Below are positions 21,373 through 33,517 of a stretch of DNA of 64,000 nucleotides, in pieces (the stretch's first letter is position 1; each line of letters begins with the position of its first letter). The stretch is from Aricia agestis (taxonomy: Eukaryota > Arthropoda > Insecta > Lepidoptera > Lycaenidae): NCBI RefSeq assembly GCF_905147365.1, contig NC_056425.1, forward strand, positions 6,641,501 to 6,705,500, written 5' to 3'. Under the pieces are notes generated by a model that was not told the origin of the DNA, made no database searches, and saw nothing but the letters and a program-made list of their open reading frames with translations. Both the position numbers and the translations under genes were made by a program.

Positions 21373-22409
21373 GGCCTACTACAACCTCTTATAGCAGTAT
21401 TATTTTAATCTTACTTTATGATTTCGTACCATCACCTCTTAAAAGTAAGATTACTTTATGATTGTTCCGTCAAGACGTTTTGTGACGTCATGTCCCAATA
21501 TCATTCGCTCTCAGCGTACCATGAGCTCCATTTTAACACCGTTTGACAGATGAGCAAGATTACTTTAACGTCAAACTAGCGATCTTAAATCCGCTGTGAA
21601 ATATCAACTTTTTTAAGATTGTTTTGCATTTTTTACTGTTTTTTAGTAAAATTATATTTGAAAATTGAGTACGGTACGACTTTAAATTACGCATATTATG
21701 TATTAACAAGAAAAGTCTTAACTTTATTTGTATTTAAAGTTAACCATGTACATAAAAAACGGCTTTTGTTTTGAGATAACCAATGAATTAAATATTTACG
21801 TACCTTCTATTTACCTTATAATAGAAAATATCGAAACAGTCTTCAAAGTCGCGCAACTCACACACCACTTAAAACTTTTTTGTTTTAGCGTACCACACCA
21901 ACACTTCAAGTCTTAATTGGGTTTCAGCATTGGTTTTTCAACAATTTCACTATTTGATTTAATTCCTATTGTTAACAATTTAGCGCTGAATCGGTTTAAT
22001 TTATTGAAATATTTATGTTTAGTACCATTCAAATTCTCTACAGTCACTAATAAGTTTTTTCTACATTTGTTTGGACTAATTAGACACTTCATTTGTTTAC
22101 ACAATCGTGTGAGAGTGACAAAACGCTTTATAGCTGCTATCTCGCTTCCACCCATGACAATTCATTTGTTTACACAATCGTGTGAGAGGAACAACGCGCT
22201 TCATAGTTGCTTATCTCGCTTCCACCCATTGATAAATGTAAACAAATAATTTGATATCGTTCGTTCTTTCCCATCACTTAGCAGGAATAAAACAAGATTG
22301 TTTTCATACACCTTAAAAAGTTCATGGTACGAATCAAAGTAAGGTTATTGTAATCTTACAACAAAGTGTTCTGGAAACATGATAGTTTTAGGAAAGGTTG
22401 TGGTAGGCC
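21373..22409. mobile_element. Probable non-autonomous DNA element, about 1 kb
   Basis: AGGCCTACTACAACCT at the left and AGGTTGTGGTAGGCC at the right are inverted. A second inverted pair, TTTCGTACCAT / ATGGTACGAA, lies inside each end. It has no clear transposase frame. The interior contains a two-copy tandem duplication (22088-22236). Confidence 0.5.
22088..22236 (+). repeat. Two-copy tandem duplication, about 76 bp unit
   Basis: TTCATTTGTTTACACAATCG followed by TGTGAGAG and CTCGCTTCCACCCAT occurs twice in succession with small differences. Confidence 0.8.
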
Positions 22410-22549
22410 GCCAGGAAAAAAAATTTTTACACAAAAATGTTTAAATTATGATTTCGAAGGTCCCTGGTCAGCTTCGTTTTTGATAAATAATAATAATAAT
22501 AAAAATAAGTAGTTTAGATTGCAAATCCGAACGATTTGTTGTTTTAAAA

Positions 22550-23068
22550 AAGCAACGATTTGGTTATGACAAACTTCTATGGTCAGAGAACGTCACAATA
22601 TATAATACCCCATCTAATAAATCAGATCCCAACAGATGTTAAGGAAAAAATTACAGTCAAGACCCTACATAAAATCATAAAGAATCACCTTTTCGAATCG
22701 TATAAAAATACTTACCTTTCAGATCATCCTGTATAACATTACTGCAAACCGGTTGACGAGTTGTTTATTGTGCATACAGTACTGTGTAGTCAGTAGTGAG
22801 CGATGCACCGCGGCCGTGCGCGGTGGTGTGTCGCTTTTCACTTCACCCGTTCTATGTACTTCGCTTGCGTATGCGCTCGACATCTAACTTCCAAGTTTGT
22901 ATTAAACTAATAATTTATTGATTTATTTAATTAGGCTGTCAGATAGTCGGTAGTTTAATGCAAATATGGCACCGAGACAAACCCTTGTCGGGTTTAATGG
23001 TGCTACCATTCGGTTTAAATATAATGTTTGTGTATCTTATGCTTAATAAATAAAAATAAAATAAATAA
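22550..23068 (+). mobile_element. 5'-truncated LINE, 3' end
   Basis: A frame ending at about 22734 reads IPTDVKEKITVKTLHKIIKN and beyond, in the style of the C-terminus of CR1/Jockey-group reverse transcriptase proteins. It is followed by a 3' region ending in a variable AATAAA-rich tail (23044-23068), as in non-LTR retrotransposons. Most of the element is missing. Confidence 0.5.
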
Positions 23069-23608
23069 TGAATTTGCTACTACAATTCCACAGGCGCTTT
23101 GATGGATAAAAATTGAATGACATAAGTCAAATCCGTGTGTCAGAGGCTGATTGTCTATCATAGAGCATGTTCACAAATATATCCCAGTATTCTGGCCGTA
23201 CAATACAGCGCCGTAATTTGACGTCTTGAGCAATGGTCAGTAGACTGAGTTTTATTTCGGAACCTAGTCAACATTTTTGGTTTACAAATACTACAATATT
23301 GCTTTGTAACCTAAATTATATGGCGAGAGACTATCTAATAAGATGCTATTTGATAATTTACATTCACCAAACGATCATTTTTACGTTTTTGGTAGGTTTG
23401 AAAGTCATAAAATGTAAAAATTACAGCTTAGTCAGAAAACAATGTACAGAGTACTGGAGCAGAGAGTTATCTATGTGTCAAAACTTTGCAAAATGATATT
23501 ATGTTATTTTATCGCACATGTCCAATCCATAGCAATAGAAAGTACTGAAATCTGCACAAGAAATCGCAAAAACATAGTGCTATTATCATGTGGATAGATC
23601 TAGATCTA
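23069..23608. other. Intergenic DNA
   Basis: An 87-codon frame (23233-23496) is open but has no recognisable domain or splice context. I do not call it a gene. Confidence 0.4.
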
Positions 23609-23872
23609 TACAAGGTGTAACAAAAATAAGTGATAATACTTTAGGGTGTGTATGTGTTCCTTATAGCGAGCTCACTGTGAAAGTAGCAGCGCTGAAAGAC
23701 CAATTTTTTTTTTCACTTTTGTATGGGGAAAGTCGTGACGTTCGGGCGCTCGCCCATACAAAAAGTGAAAAAAAAATCTGGTCTTTCAGCGCTGCTACTT
23801 TCACAGCGAACTCTCTATAAGGAACACATACACACCCTAAAGTATTATCACTTATTTTTGTTACACCCTGTA
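23609..23872. mobile_element. Hairpin MITE, TACA-GGTGTAACAAAA family, copy 1
   Basis: Near-perfect inverted repeat over about 264 bp with a short loop (GGGCGCTCGCCC region). The arms contain GTGATAATACTTTAGGGTGT and GCAGCGCTGAAAGACCA. Termini TACA/TGTA are compatible with a Tc1/mariner-like TA target. Other copies lie at 25395 and 48510. Confidence 0.8.
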
Positions 23873-25394
23873 GATACCTACACCATGATTTTGGTGCACC
23901 TCGGGAGGAAATAACTAAGGATTATTTACAGAAAATATATTGTGATCGAAATGAAATGCCCTAAAACCTTATTTGATTTTATCAAAAAATTATATTTTTT
24001 GAACGAAAATCGCGACGACATTTAAAAGTAAATAGTAAAGAGCATTTATACAATCATTAATTCTTTACTCACAACAATTTGATGCAATGTACAGGAACCG
24101 TAAATTTTTCGGGATAAAAAGTACCCTTTCTAGTTTCTTCACCAAATTTCATAAAAAATGGTTCAGCATGAATCAAAATCAAAGATGACAGACAGACTAT
24201 TCTAATATTAGTATAGATTATTATTCAAGTTGAAATATAATAAGGTACATATTTCCTAAATATTTCAGACACCTACCGCTTGCCATTATTGAATTATTGT
24301 TGTCAAACAAAAAAGGTCTAAAATCGCGTTTTTGTTTTGAATATTCCAGCCCTCTTAAATATTCATTTTAGCTTGTTTCTACTTGTTGTTATGGTAACAA
24401 CAAGAATACATATTCTTTAAAATTTCAGTTCTCTAGCTACCGCGTTACTTGATATTGTTACGTGCTATCCACTGACTCGTCTACCAGTGGCTATTTATAT
24501 GGGCTGAGACGAGTTCCAGAACGTACGAAAATTTCCTTCCATTCCTTTCTAGAATGTATTTGATTCCCGTAAACAAGTGTGGAATATTTCTGAAAGCCTA
24601 ATGCCATCTAGTATCGAGTAGGGGTTTTATGTTGTTTGAGAGTATAATATCCCCCGATAAGTTCCATCGGTTTGACGCTATTAGATGGCATTATATGTCG
24701 TAAGTTCGTAACAATATACACCCTGCAGACAGACAGACGGATAGATAGCAAAGCGAAGACTTCCCGGGCCAAGGGTCTCTTTTGGGAACAGATTCCTGAA
24801 AATGACAAAGAAAATATGAATATGATCTGCATAACTATAATGAATATTCTCTATCTACTTAATTAAAAACTTGTCAAGCGGGTCAAAAACGTTACCTTGC
24901 TGCAAGTAGAGTTTTAGTTTTTGAACTTCTGGAGGGTGTTATATAGATTCCAGGTGATGCTGCAGCGTCAGATACAAGTGATTGTCATGGGGTAGACCCA
25001 GGGTTAAGCGCTATTTATTAAAGCTATTGCAATAAACCCAAACACAAAAAAAAAAAAATATTTGAACCCTTCTCATTGAGGTCATAAAATAAGCTCCATA
25101 TTTTCCAGCAGAGAGGGAACTAACGATGATGAAATTATTGTAGCTAAGAACTTTTGATTCTACTTTACCGAATTTTAAATCGACTTCAGTATTAATACTT
25201 TGGGGTACGTATATTATATTATTTTTTTCACTGTGAAAGTAGCAGTGCTAAAAGAGTTACTTTTGAGTTCCATGTTTCTATGGAAAATACGCCAATATGA
25301 TAAATAATATAGTATTTCTTTATAACTATTTTATGGCATATTCATAATGTTGGCGTATTTTCCATGCAAAAGTATATATTTATGCAATGAACTA
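23873..25394. other. Intergenic DNA with repeat fragments
   Basis: A CAGGTGATGCTGCAGC block (24953-24968) is shared with 5461 and 5594. A fragment of the hairpin MITE arm (CACTGTGAAAGTAGCAG) lies near 25230. No gene is seen. Confidence 0.4.
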
Positions 25395-25653
25395 TACAGG
25401 GTGTAACAAAACTAAGTGATAATAATTTAGGGTGTGTACATGTTCCTTGTAGAGAGTTCACTGTAAAAGTAGCAGCGCTAAAAGACCAAATTTTTTTTTA
25501 CTTATGTATGGGCGAGCGCCCCAGCGTCACGAGTTTCTCCATACAAAAGTGAAAAAAATTGGTCTTTCAGCGCTGCTACTTTCACAGTGAACTCTCTACA
25601 AGGAACACATACACATCCTAAAGTATTATTACTTAGTTTTGTTACACTTTGTA
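25395..25653. mobile_element. Hairpin MITE, copy 2
   Basis: Same family as 23609-23872, from TACAGGGTGTAACAAAACTA to TTTTGTTACACTTTGTA, with the GCAGCGCT core pairing in the middle. Confidence 0.8.
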
Positions 25654-26023
25654 TAGGTATGGGTAATACTTTATTTTGTTATACATTGTATATGTATTAT
25701 TTAGAGGAAATACATTTTTTATGTTCGTGAGTAGGTACTGAGTACAGAACAAACATCATATTTAAATACCTAATACATCATTTTATTATAATACAAAATT
25801 CATTAAAGATTTCGTTTATCAAGTGGTGAACATGGCCTCTCTGCTAATCCTTACTCTGTATGTCGAGTTTACCACGTGATCACATTATTTCTGAAAATAT
25901 TAAAATTGACGATGGCTTGCTATGTAAATATGTACCTTTCGAGCGCCATCTATTGAGCTAGTTTGCCTCAAATTCTAAAACGTCAGTGGCCTGTAATCCC
26001 GCCTTAACACCCGTAAACAACAT

Positions 26024-26350
26024 TACACAGCATGACTGGTGATACATGTTCAATACTCGAGGACGGACGTGATCACTGAGTAAATGTAGTCAAATAATTA
26101 TTTACCCAACGCATGGACACCGCGCTCGGGAAGGGTAGCGGCGCGGTGTTTCTTTGGTGGCGCACGCTGCTGCGCCGGCCGCATAGTATACCTACTTGCC
26201 TAGCCGCGTAATTTACTTAGTGTCCATGATTCATTTATTTAAAGGGAAATTTGGTCAAAAATTAAGAGCTTAATTTTATTACATAAATATAATGAGAATC
26301 GAGTATCGAGTACTTTAAGTATTGAACATGTCTCACCAGTCATGCTGTAT
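26024..26350. mobile_element. MITE with ACAGCATGACTGGTGA ends
   Basis: ACAGCATGACTGGTGA at the left is matched by TCACCAGTCATGCTGT at the right, extending to ACATGTTCAATACT. The interior holds a GC-rich block (26110-26210). Superfamily not determined. Confidence 0.65.
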
Positions 26351-26686
26351 AATTCAAGACATGAGTAGACAAAGTGGATAACTAATGTTTTGCAACATAA
26401 GAGCAATAACTCATTTGGCCTTCATAATTTAAGCGAGCCTTGTAGCTTGGGTACCTATTTCATCATCTAGAATCTAGATAAAGCGTGTCACAGACAGAGC
26501 AGGTAATGTATATTACATCCCGGGATGTACATTTTTACATTATATTAATCTATCACACACACAACAGGTAATGTAATGTATCTTTCGTTACATTTCAATG
26601 GTAGCCGCCCCGCTTGACGCACATTTCAGCTGCTGAGGTGTTATACAGGCTGTTCTTATATTTTTAATATCGTAAATCGTAATACT

Positions 26687-26824
26687 ATGGACCCTTCGAG
26701 TTACTTGATATTAGATTTACTAGATAGTTTATCAGAAGATGATTCGGATTGTGATTTTGATGCGCGCAAAATGTTACAATATGTGCTCATAACAGAACGA
26801 TGTGAATTGAAGATATGTGATTGA
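26687..26824 (+). pseudogene. Short acidic ORF inside the Harbinger-type element
   Basis: A 45-residue frame MDPSSYLILDLLDSLSEDDS followed by more acidic residues opens at an ATG, then stops. Acidic N-termini of this kind occur in transposase or accessory proteins of this superfamily. It is probably a truncated start of such a gene, but the match is weak. Confidence 0.35.
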
Positions 26825-27355
26825 AAATTAAGGCTCTGGGGAACAGACTGCCTGCAGTGGCTGCTGTGAAGTGCTGTGCTGAGGTGACATATTATTATAA
26901 AATTAGCTGTCCTGGCAAAAGTTGTTTTGCCATTTAAAGTATTTCTACTTTATCAGTTAATACAAACTTATACACCAGATGTTAAGTTGGAAAACACCTT
27001 CGATCTTGGATTCCAGGAAATGCTTTTGTATTTTATTGTTGTCGCGATCACCGGTGCTCTTATGGGGCTTGAAGAATTAATAACATGAAGTAACTCCATT
27101 AAAGAAAAAAGTTTGATACAAAATCTAACCCCCTCTTTTGTCCCCTTAGAGGGGTGGCGGGGGGGGATTTATACACCAGATTTTAAGTTAGAAGAAGACA
27201 AATATATCTGCGAAAACCACATTCAAATCGGATCAGTAGTTTTCTTGTGATGCTGGAACAAACATACAGACAGACAGACAAAAAACTAACCACAGTTTTG
27301 GCTTCTATAGCGATGTAGTGACACCCCCCGCTTATTATTTTTTGAATATCTTTAA

Positions 27356-27496
27356 GGAGGCATTTTCACTAGTCGTTAACTCGTACGGTATACAGCATAC
27401 GAGGAGTCTATGACAACGAATGGCACATGTCTATTGGCCGTGGCATGATCTCCCGCACCCCGCATGCGGGCCCTATCGACCAGTGAAAATGCGCCA
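27356..27496. mobile_element. 140-bp MITE nested in the Harbinger-type element
   Basis: GCATTTTCACTAGTCG at the left is inverted as CGACCAGTGAAAATGC at the right, with TAA on both flanks (27353-27355 and 27497-27499). Confidence 0.7.
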
Positions 27497-28335
27497 TAAT
27501 GTACAGAATTTTCATTTCTACCGTTTTATTATAATATGATGTATAGACAAAGTCGCTTATTTTCGCTCATGTCCCTTTGTTCCCTTTAATCTACTTCTAC
27601 AACGCAACGGATTTTGATGATTCTTCCAGTGTTAGATAGCCCATTTATCGAGGAAGGCTATAGGCTATATTCTATCACGCTAAGACTAATAGGAGCAGAG
27701 AAATAGAGGTAAATGTGGAAAAAACGGGGAAAATTATAACTTGAACGCGCTAATCTCAGGAACTACTGGTCCGATTTGAAAAATTCTTTCAGTGTTAGAT
27801 AGCCCATTTATTGAGAAAGGCTATAGGCCACGCTTTTTATCACGCTAAGACTAATTTTATAGGAGAATGTGGAAAAAACGGGGGAAATTATTTGAAAGGG
27901 CTTATCTCGCGAACTACTGGAGCAATTTTTATATTTGGCACAGATAAGAAGTAGAGCACGTGAAGGATCATATGCCATCGATTTTAATATTTTTTTCAGT
28001 GGCTATATATTTTATACCCGTGCGACGCCGGGGCGTGTCGCTAGTATATATAATAATAATATAATCACAGAAATTTTTGAACACCCTATGAAGAGAAGAG
28101 ATGTATCGTAATATACAGAAATATATTGAGAGGTATTGAGATGTATTTAGATGTATCAAAATGTAAATATATATTTTCATATAGCTCGGTATCTTAAGAT
28201 ACGAAGATGTAAAAATATACATTATAGCTGCTGTGTGTGGTCTCCTGACGATTTCTATAGAAAGATGTATTGAGATGTATCGTGCTATAATATACATCTT
28301 TACATTACCTGCTCTGTGTGTGACAAGCTTAATAT

Positions 28336-28455
28336 ATCTAGCTATACATAGAATCCACTTTTTTATTTTTAATCATTTTGCCGTTCCTAAAGCCTCTATT
28401 TATGAAAAAAAGTCAGTTTTCAAATTGCTAGTTACCCACTTTATCTATTCATGTC
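28336..28455 (+). repeat. CTATACATA-type dispersed repeat, copy 4 of 4
   Basis: Starts TCTAGCTATACATAGAATCC and ends CTATTCATGTC, matching 6654-6776. Confidence 0.55.
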
Positions 28456-28747
28456 TTAAATTATCACAAATAAGGCTGTATCTAAGTCGGCAAGGAGGTT
28501 TTAGAGGCAAACAGGATTCGTGTCCTCGACCGGAATTTTGTGAATTTTGTTGTTCAGACACCAGTGATATTTACTCAACTTAAATACTGTATATTGAATA
28601 TTTTCCTGTTACTTCCTCCTACAAAGGTCGACCGATCAGGCTATGCACAAACAGACTGCATATTCGAAATTATAAATGCGAATATGTGTCTGCTTTATAA
28701 CCTACTCTTAACTACCTCTCGTCTACCAAACTGACTGCCAACAAACT

Positions 28748-28868
28748 GCCAAACTGATTTTGCTAAAATTTGGTATGGACTATGGAGAGACTTGGAGCCC
28801 CGCAAAAATGTACGTCTCTCGCGCAATAGATAAACTTTTGCGCAACGGAGTTGCAGGCGTCATCTAGT
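28748..28868 (+). mobile_element. CTAGATGACGC repeat, 3' portion
   Basis: GATTTTGCTAAAATTTGG through GGAGTTGCAGGCGTCATCTAG; the hairpin GCAAC-GGA-GTTGC lies before the CTAG end. Confidence 0.6.
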
Positions 28869-29122
28869 TACCTAAGCATACTATAATGAGGGTAAGTGCA
28901 CATTGCAAAGCCTCGATGCCATGCGATGCATTTTTAAATGAGCTACTTATTCAAAATTAAACTTTATTTGTGGGCCATATATTATATTTGTTATATAAAA
29001 GTTGACCAATCGTGTTATGCTATGGCCTATGGGTAATTCAAAGACAAATACATGATGAATACTGACAATGAACTATTATAATTTCTTAGCTTTAGTCATT
29101 GCTGAGAAAAATCTATATAATC

Positions 29123-29403
29123 GACGACCTCTGTGGCTCAGTGGTGAGCGTGTTGGTAGCTCAAGCCGGGGGTCGCGGGTTCGAATCCCGCCGACGGAAC
29201 AAAAAGTTTTCAAAGTTCCTGGGTCATGGATGTGTATTAAATATGTGTATCATATAATAAAAATCTTAAATATATTATGTATAGTATAAAAGTATTAAAT
29301 ATATTTCCGTTGTCTGGTACCTGTAACACAAGTCCTTCAGGTACTTAGCACGGAGCCAGACTGACGTGGTGTGAAGTGTCCATAGATATTATTATTATTA
29401 AAA
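29123..29403 (+). mobile_element. tRNA-derived SINE, complete copy
   Basis: RNA polymerase III box A TGGCTCAGTGG (29134-29144) and box B GGTTCGAATCC (29178-29188) are followed by the family body (AAAAAGTTTTCAA, GTAACACAAGTCCTTCAGGT, CCATAGATATT) and an ATT-rich tail. I recall it as resembling the Metulj-type SINEs of butterflies. Other copies: 46441-46675 (minus), 60081-60372 (plus), 60719-60797 (partial), 61105-61332 (minus). Confidence 0.85.
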
Positions 29404-30651
29404 ATCTATATCGCTACAGCCAAATTATCAAGGCGCGTCGATACGCGTAGATGTATTTTTTTTGCATAAAAACTAATTCCTTTTCCACTATGTATTTTCG
29501 CTTGCAGCTATTTTAATGAATTGTGGCACGGTCCACGGAACTACATAACCGAAAGGACATGGGGTTTTTTCATCACGGAAAAGTGTTTGTTATTAAAATT
29601 TTAATATGATTCAAGAAACATAATAAACTACTTCATGTTAATTAATACTTTTAAAAGCTGTTTCCTAATCATGTCTTTTTTTATTTCCGATTAACAATAA
29701 TAAATTCTATGACTTATTTTGTTAAAATTAATCTTAATCAAATCCTTGAATTTCAGTAGAGTCACTTGATTTTAATAATTTTATTTATAAATAGCAGATT
29801 TAGGCACATTTGTATTAATAATTTATTTAATAGGCCCCAGCTATTTTGTTCATTTATATATTTTTTTTTGTTGGTAACATAATAATAATATTATTATGTT
29901 ACCAACAAAAAAAAATATTTATATTTATATAAGTAATATATAAATAGGACCTTCAAGATGCCTTGCGACCTTAAAGGCCAATTCTGGACTCGACCGCATT
30001 TTAAGGCGTTGCATTTGCAATATGGACTTATAGATTGCGCAGCATTTGTATGAAATTCTTATACAACCAGTTACGTCATGATTACCGTAATCAACCAGTA
30101 CCGGGCGACACCAAAACATGCGCTTGCTTCATCGCTTTTGGGCTAATTAAAATCCGTGTTATAGTAATATTTTATTAATAAGTCTTTTACAAATAAATAA
30201 CTTAACAAATGCAGTACAAATTGCAAAAGGCCGATTGTAACACAATCCAAAATCTTGATTTTAGGTAGATTTTTTTATTTAGTTTCTTCGTTTCTTTTCT
30301 TTTTTTGTTGTTCTTCCACATCTTAACAGATTGATTGTATCAGTTCTTTTGTATTGTTTAAATAATTGATTTCTTATTCTACACTTATAACTACTTCAGG
30401 ACATTAATTTGAGACGAAATTGTAAAATATTATGTCCAGCTTTACCACAATCTACTGGCGTGGAATGTGGTCCAAAACGTCCGTTTCTGTTTTAAAATTT
30501 TCTGATAAGTATAAGATAAGCTTATTTGCTTCTTTTCTCTATAGCTTGATTACAAATAGCAACAGAATTTCAAACAAGCTGTTCGACATGACAGAACATT
30601 ATATAATAGGTGTAATATTTTACAATTTATCTTAAATCACTACCAAAATCT
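29404..30651. other. Downstream flank of CSP-a
   Basis: Apart from the palindrome at 29857-29917 I see no feature. A minus-strand AATAAA lies near 30174 and could end the CSP-a transcript. Confidence 0.4.
29857..29917. repeat. Near-perfect short palindrome
   Basis: T9-GTTGGTAACATAATAAT pairs with ATTATTATGTTACCAAC-A9 across a loop of a few bases. Confidence 0.85.
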
Positions 30652-33278
30652 TCAACCTTCGTTGACGAATTTTTCAAAATTGGCCGTAAATTTTCCTGTA
30701 GGGTCGTTCTTCTTGGCCAGTTCCTTCCACTGTTCTGGATATTTCTGCTGGATCGTCTTCACCACTTTCCTGATGTTATCCTTCTGTTTGTCTGTGCATT
30801 TGCCGCAGGTTGTTTCTAGTGCCTCTGGTAGTGCTTCTGCAAGAAAAATTGAAAATTAATCAATATTTCAATCAAACAGTATTCCTTACATTCATGTGAA
30901 AATATTGTTTTACATCTAAAATGCTATCGAATTAAGACTATGATAATATATCTACTAGACTGGTTTTTCTTTTTAATCCCCTTGCATCTGTGTCATGTTA
31001 GTAAAACATTTATTTGTTTCAACCTATGTTTTGTGACCATTCTATTCACTTATGTTTCTTAACTATGCATAAATGCACTGGTACTAGGTTGTTTATTCAA
31101 GACACAAGTCAAGTCAAGGGATCTATTAGGAAACTCTCGTAGGCACTAGATGTTATGACATAACCATAGGCCATAGTGCAATCAAGCATTCGTCGTGTAT
31201 ATTTGCAAAACTTGCAATAGGACATGGGTACTTAGATATAAAATAGATTTATATTGTTTAGAAAACACTTGTACAGCATGTACCATCGAGGAAATTGATT
31301 CCTTGGCAGTTGACGGACCTACGTCATTTGGTCGGCTTATGTCAATTCAATGTTAAAAAAAGACCTAAAAATGTAAATCTAAAATCTTTTCGAAATATTA
31401 TTATGAGTTTTCTAGAAATATTCATAAAGCTACTTCATATTGCCCTATTTATTTGAACAGGTATGCTATTATGTAGTTTTAACCACAAGTTTTATATAAC
31501 ATCAAGCTTTATGTGTTATTGTGTGAAAAATTGTGTCCTTGACCTCACTGTAAGCGAGCCATGGCTGATATCCTGACCAGGGTGTGTGGTGAATTAATAA
31601 GTGTGCTTAGTAATCGCGTCACGAGCCGGCTAAGTGATGTGCAAATAAATATCGCACAAAATACTTGAGTTCACAGAAGGCATTGAGAGGTACTATATTT
31701 AACTCACTGGTTAAAATATTAGCCTTTATGAAGTGAAACATTTTGCTACTTGTTGTTTAGTTTTAAATATATTTAATCAGGGCGAGAGAAGCGAGCCCTA
31801 CTATATCCCACACCCTGGGCAATTTTTACGGAAAAACTATCACGCCTATTGATTTGTGCTTTAACATAAGTAGTAATATTTATTTATATGTAAATGTGCT
31901 ATCATCGATCATTCAAAGTTTGGTTACTATTATAATATAAAAAGCTGTCTTGAAGATTATAAACACGCAGAAAAACAACGAGAGCTCTCACAAAGCTCGG
32001 TTTTTAGCTAGAATAACTTAGTAGACATTTATCTCTAATCAGGATATACCTAATATTTACAAGCAAGTCAGCAGATATTTTGACCTATTTACAATCATAC
32101 TATTCGATCCAGTATGAGGAAGGAAACCATAACCTCTAATTTCTTTTTCTCAATTATCAAATAGTATGTGCTAATTTATGAAATTGTTGTCTGTTGAATC
32201 TAATTCATTACCTAAACTGAAAGTTTAAGACTCCTTTGTGGTTAGCCTACTTGGTTGTGGTCGGGTTACTCATGTACATTGCCAATAATGGTTTGAAACA
32301 ATAGCCTATTAGCTTTAGTCAATACAACCTTAACTCTTGTTTGTACTAGGACCAGTAATGGTACTGCTAATATATTTAGCGCTGGCTATACTTAATTTGA
32401 AGCGTGTTTTATATTAATGTATAGTCTGCCAAGAAAGTGAAGAAATTAAAAAGTGGCAACATCGTAGTGTCATCCCTTTCAAATCAACCTAAGAAAAAAG
32501 GGATGACACTACGATGTTGCCACTTTTTCATTTCTTCACTTTCTTGACGGACTGTATCAAAATATTTTTATATCATTTTTAGAGCTTATGAAATAATGAT
32601 TTATGCTATTTATATCAATCAACCTCTAGCTAATAGAATACAGTAGAATAGTTTTTCTCATCCAATTTGACTTAATGGTATTTTTTAGAAATAACAATTG
32701 TACTTATAAAGTTTATTTCCTATGATTATAAAGTTTCAGTTTCTAGTTTTTTTACTCGTCAAATAAAACGAAAACTTTATACGTACTTAATGCTACTTTT
32801 GTAAGATTGTAAATATTGTAAGAATCTGGAATCCCGTTATTTATTGCAACTACAAAACTGATTCTGATAAAATTTTGAATAACAATGCTACGTTTTATCC
32901 CAGAAATACTCTATTTCCCGTGGGACTGTTGTTCTATGTGAGTGGAAGCTGTTTAATAATAATAATAATAATAATTTTTATTTGCAGAAAGATGTACAAA
33001 AGTTTATAAAATTTAACCGGGTTTCTATTTTTTTCTACGTTTCATTTCTGCCCACATCTTCACTTTTAAGATTTTTTTTATATAAAACTGTACTTACTTT
33101 TGAAGTCTGATCCTTCAGCGGTGCACCTGCCCTTGTCCAGGAAGCAGTTGATGTAGGACTTCAGCAGCCTCTCATTGGTGATGAGGGTCTGCACATCGAA
33201 GTTGTCATACTTGGAGTTGTACTTGTCAGCCGCGAAGACTGCCAGCACCAGGCAAGCTAATACCACGAAGGTTTTCAT
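30652..33278 (-). CDS. Chemosensory protein (CSP-a), canonical
   Basis: Exon 1 is 33098-33278 and exon 2 30652-30836; the 2.26-kb phase-1 intron has GTAAGT and TTCTTGCAG. The product is 121 residues: signal peptide (1-17, cut near VFA-ADKY), then KYDNFDVQTLITNERLLKSY and four cysteines spaced C-x6-C-x18-C-x2-C. The C-terminal part holds IQQKYPEQWKELAKKNDPTG. These are hallmarks of insect CSPs (OS-D/A10 family), soluble all-helical proteins with two adjacent disulphides that carry hydrophobic ligands outside cells. The intron lies one base past the conserved Lys codon, as usual for the family. An acceptor (TCTTTCAG) four bases before the ATG implies an upstream non-coding exon; a donor-like GTAAGT near 34677 is a weak candidate. 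It is the leftmost of four same-strand CSP genes. Confidence 0.93.
32422..32554. mobile_element. Mariner-type MITE in the CSP-a intron
   Basis: The ends contain a nearly perfect inverted repeat of more than 50 bp (AAGAAAGTGAAGAAAT, AAAAAGTGGCAACATCGTAG) flanked by TA (32420-32421 and 32555-32556). Confidence 0.75.
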
Positions 33279-33517
33279 GATGCTGAAAGAAGTCGAGTTT
33301 TTAATTGAAGAATAAAAATAGAATTACTTTCATTTTTTTTTAATTTATTAAGTTTGATGCTAGCAGTTACGTGATGTTTTTAATTGGGGCAAAAATTGTG
33401 TTTTACCCCTAATTTTCTTTTTTATCTTTTTCTCATGATAGCCAACTTTTTCAATGCATGCCTAAAATTATTTCAAATTAAGCCTACACAAATTGTTCAT
33501 CGATTTATTTAATTCAT

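Larger units (their letters stand above)
26482..28329. mobile_element. Harbinger-type element, 1.85 kb, TAA duplication
   Basis: The left end AGCGTGTCACAGACAGAGCA and the right-end complement AGCTTGTCACACACAGAGCA are about 30-bp terminal repeats. TAA flanks both sides (26479-26481 and 28330-28332), which fits PIF/Harbinger. Inside are a short acidic frame (26687-26824), a nested MITE (27356-27496) and imperfect direct repeats (27555-27960). No complete transposase remains. Confidence 0.6.

Noticed and set aside
23233..23496. 87-codon plus-strand frame
   Set aside because: No recognisable motif, no splice sites or polyadenylation context; not above chance.
30662..30859. Plus-strand 65-codon frame
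   Set aside because: Antisense shadow of CSP-a exon 2.
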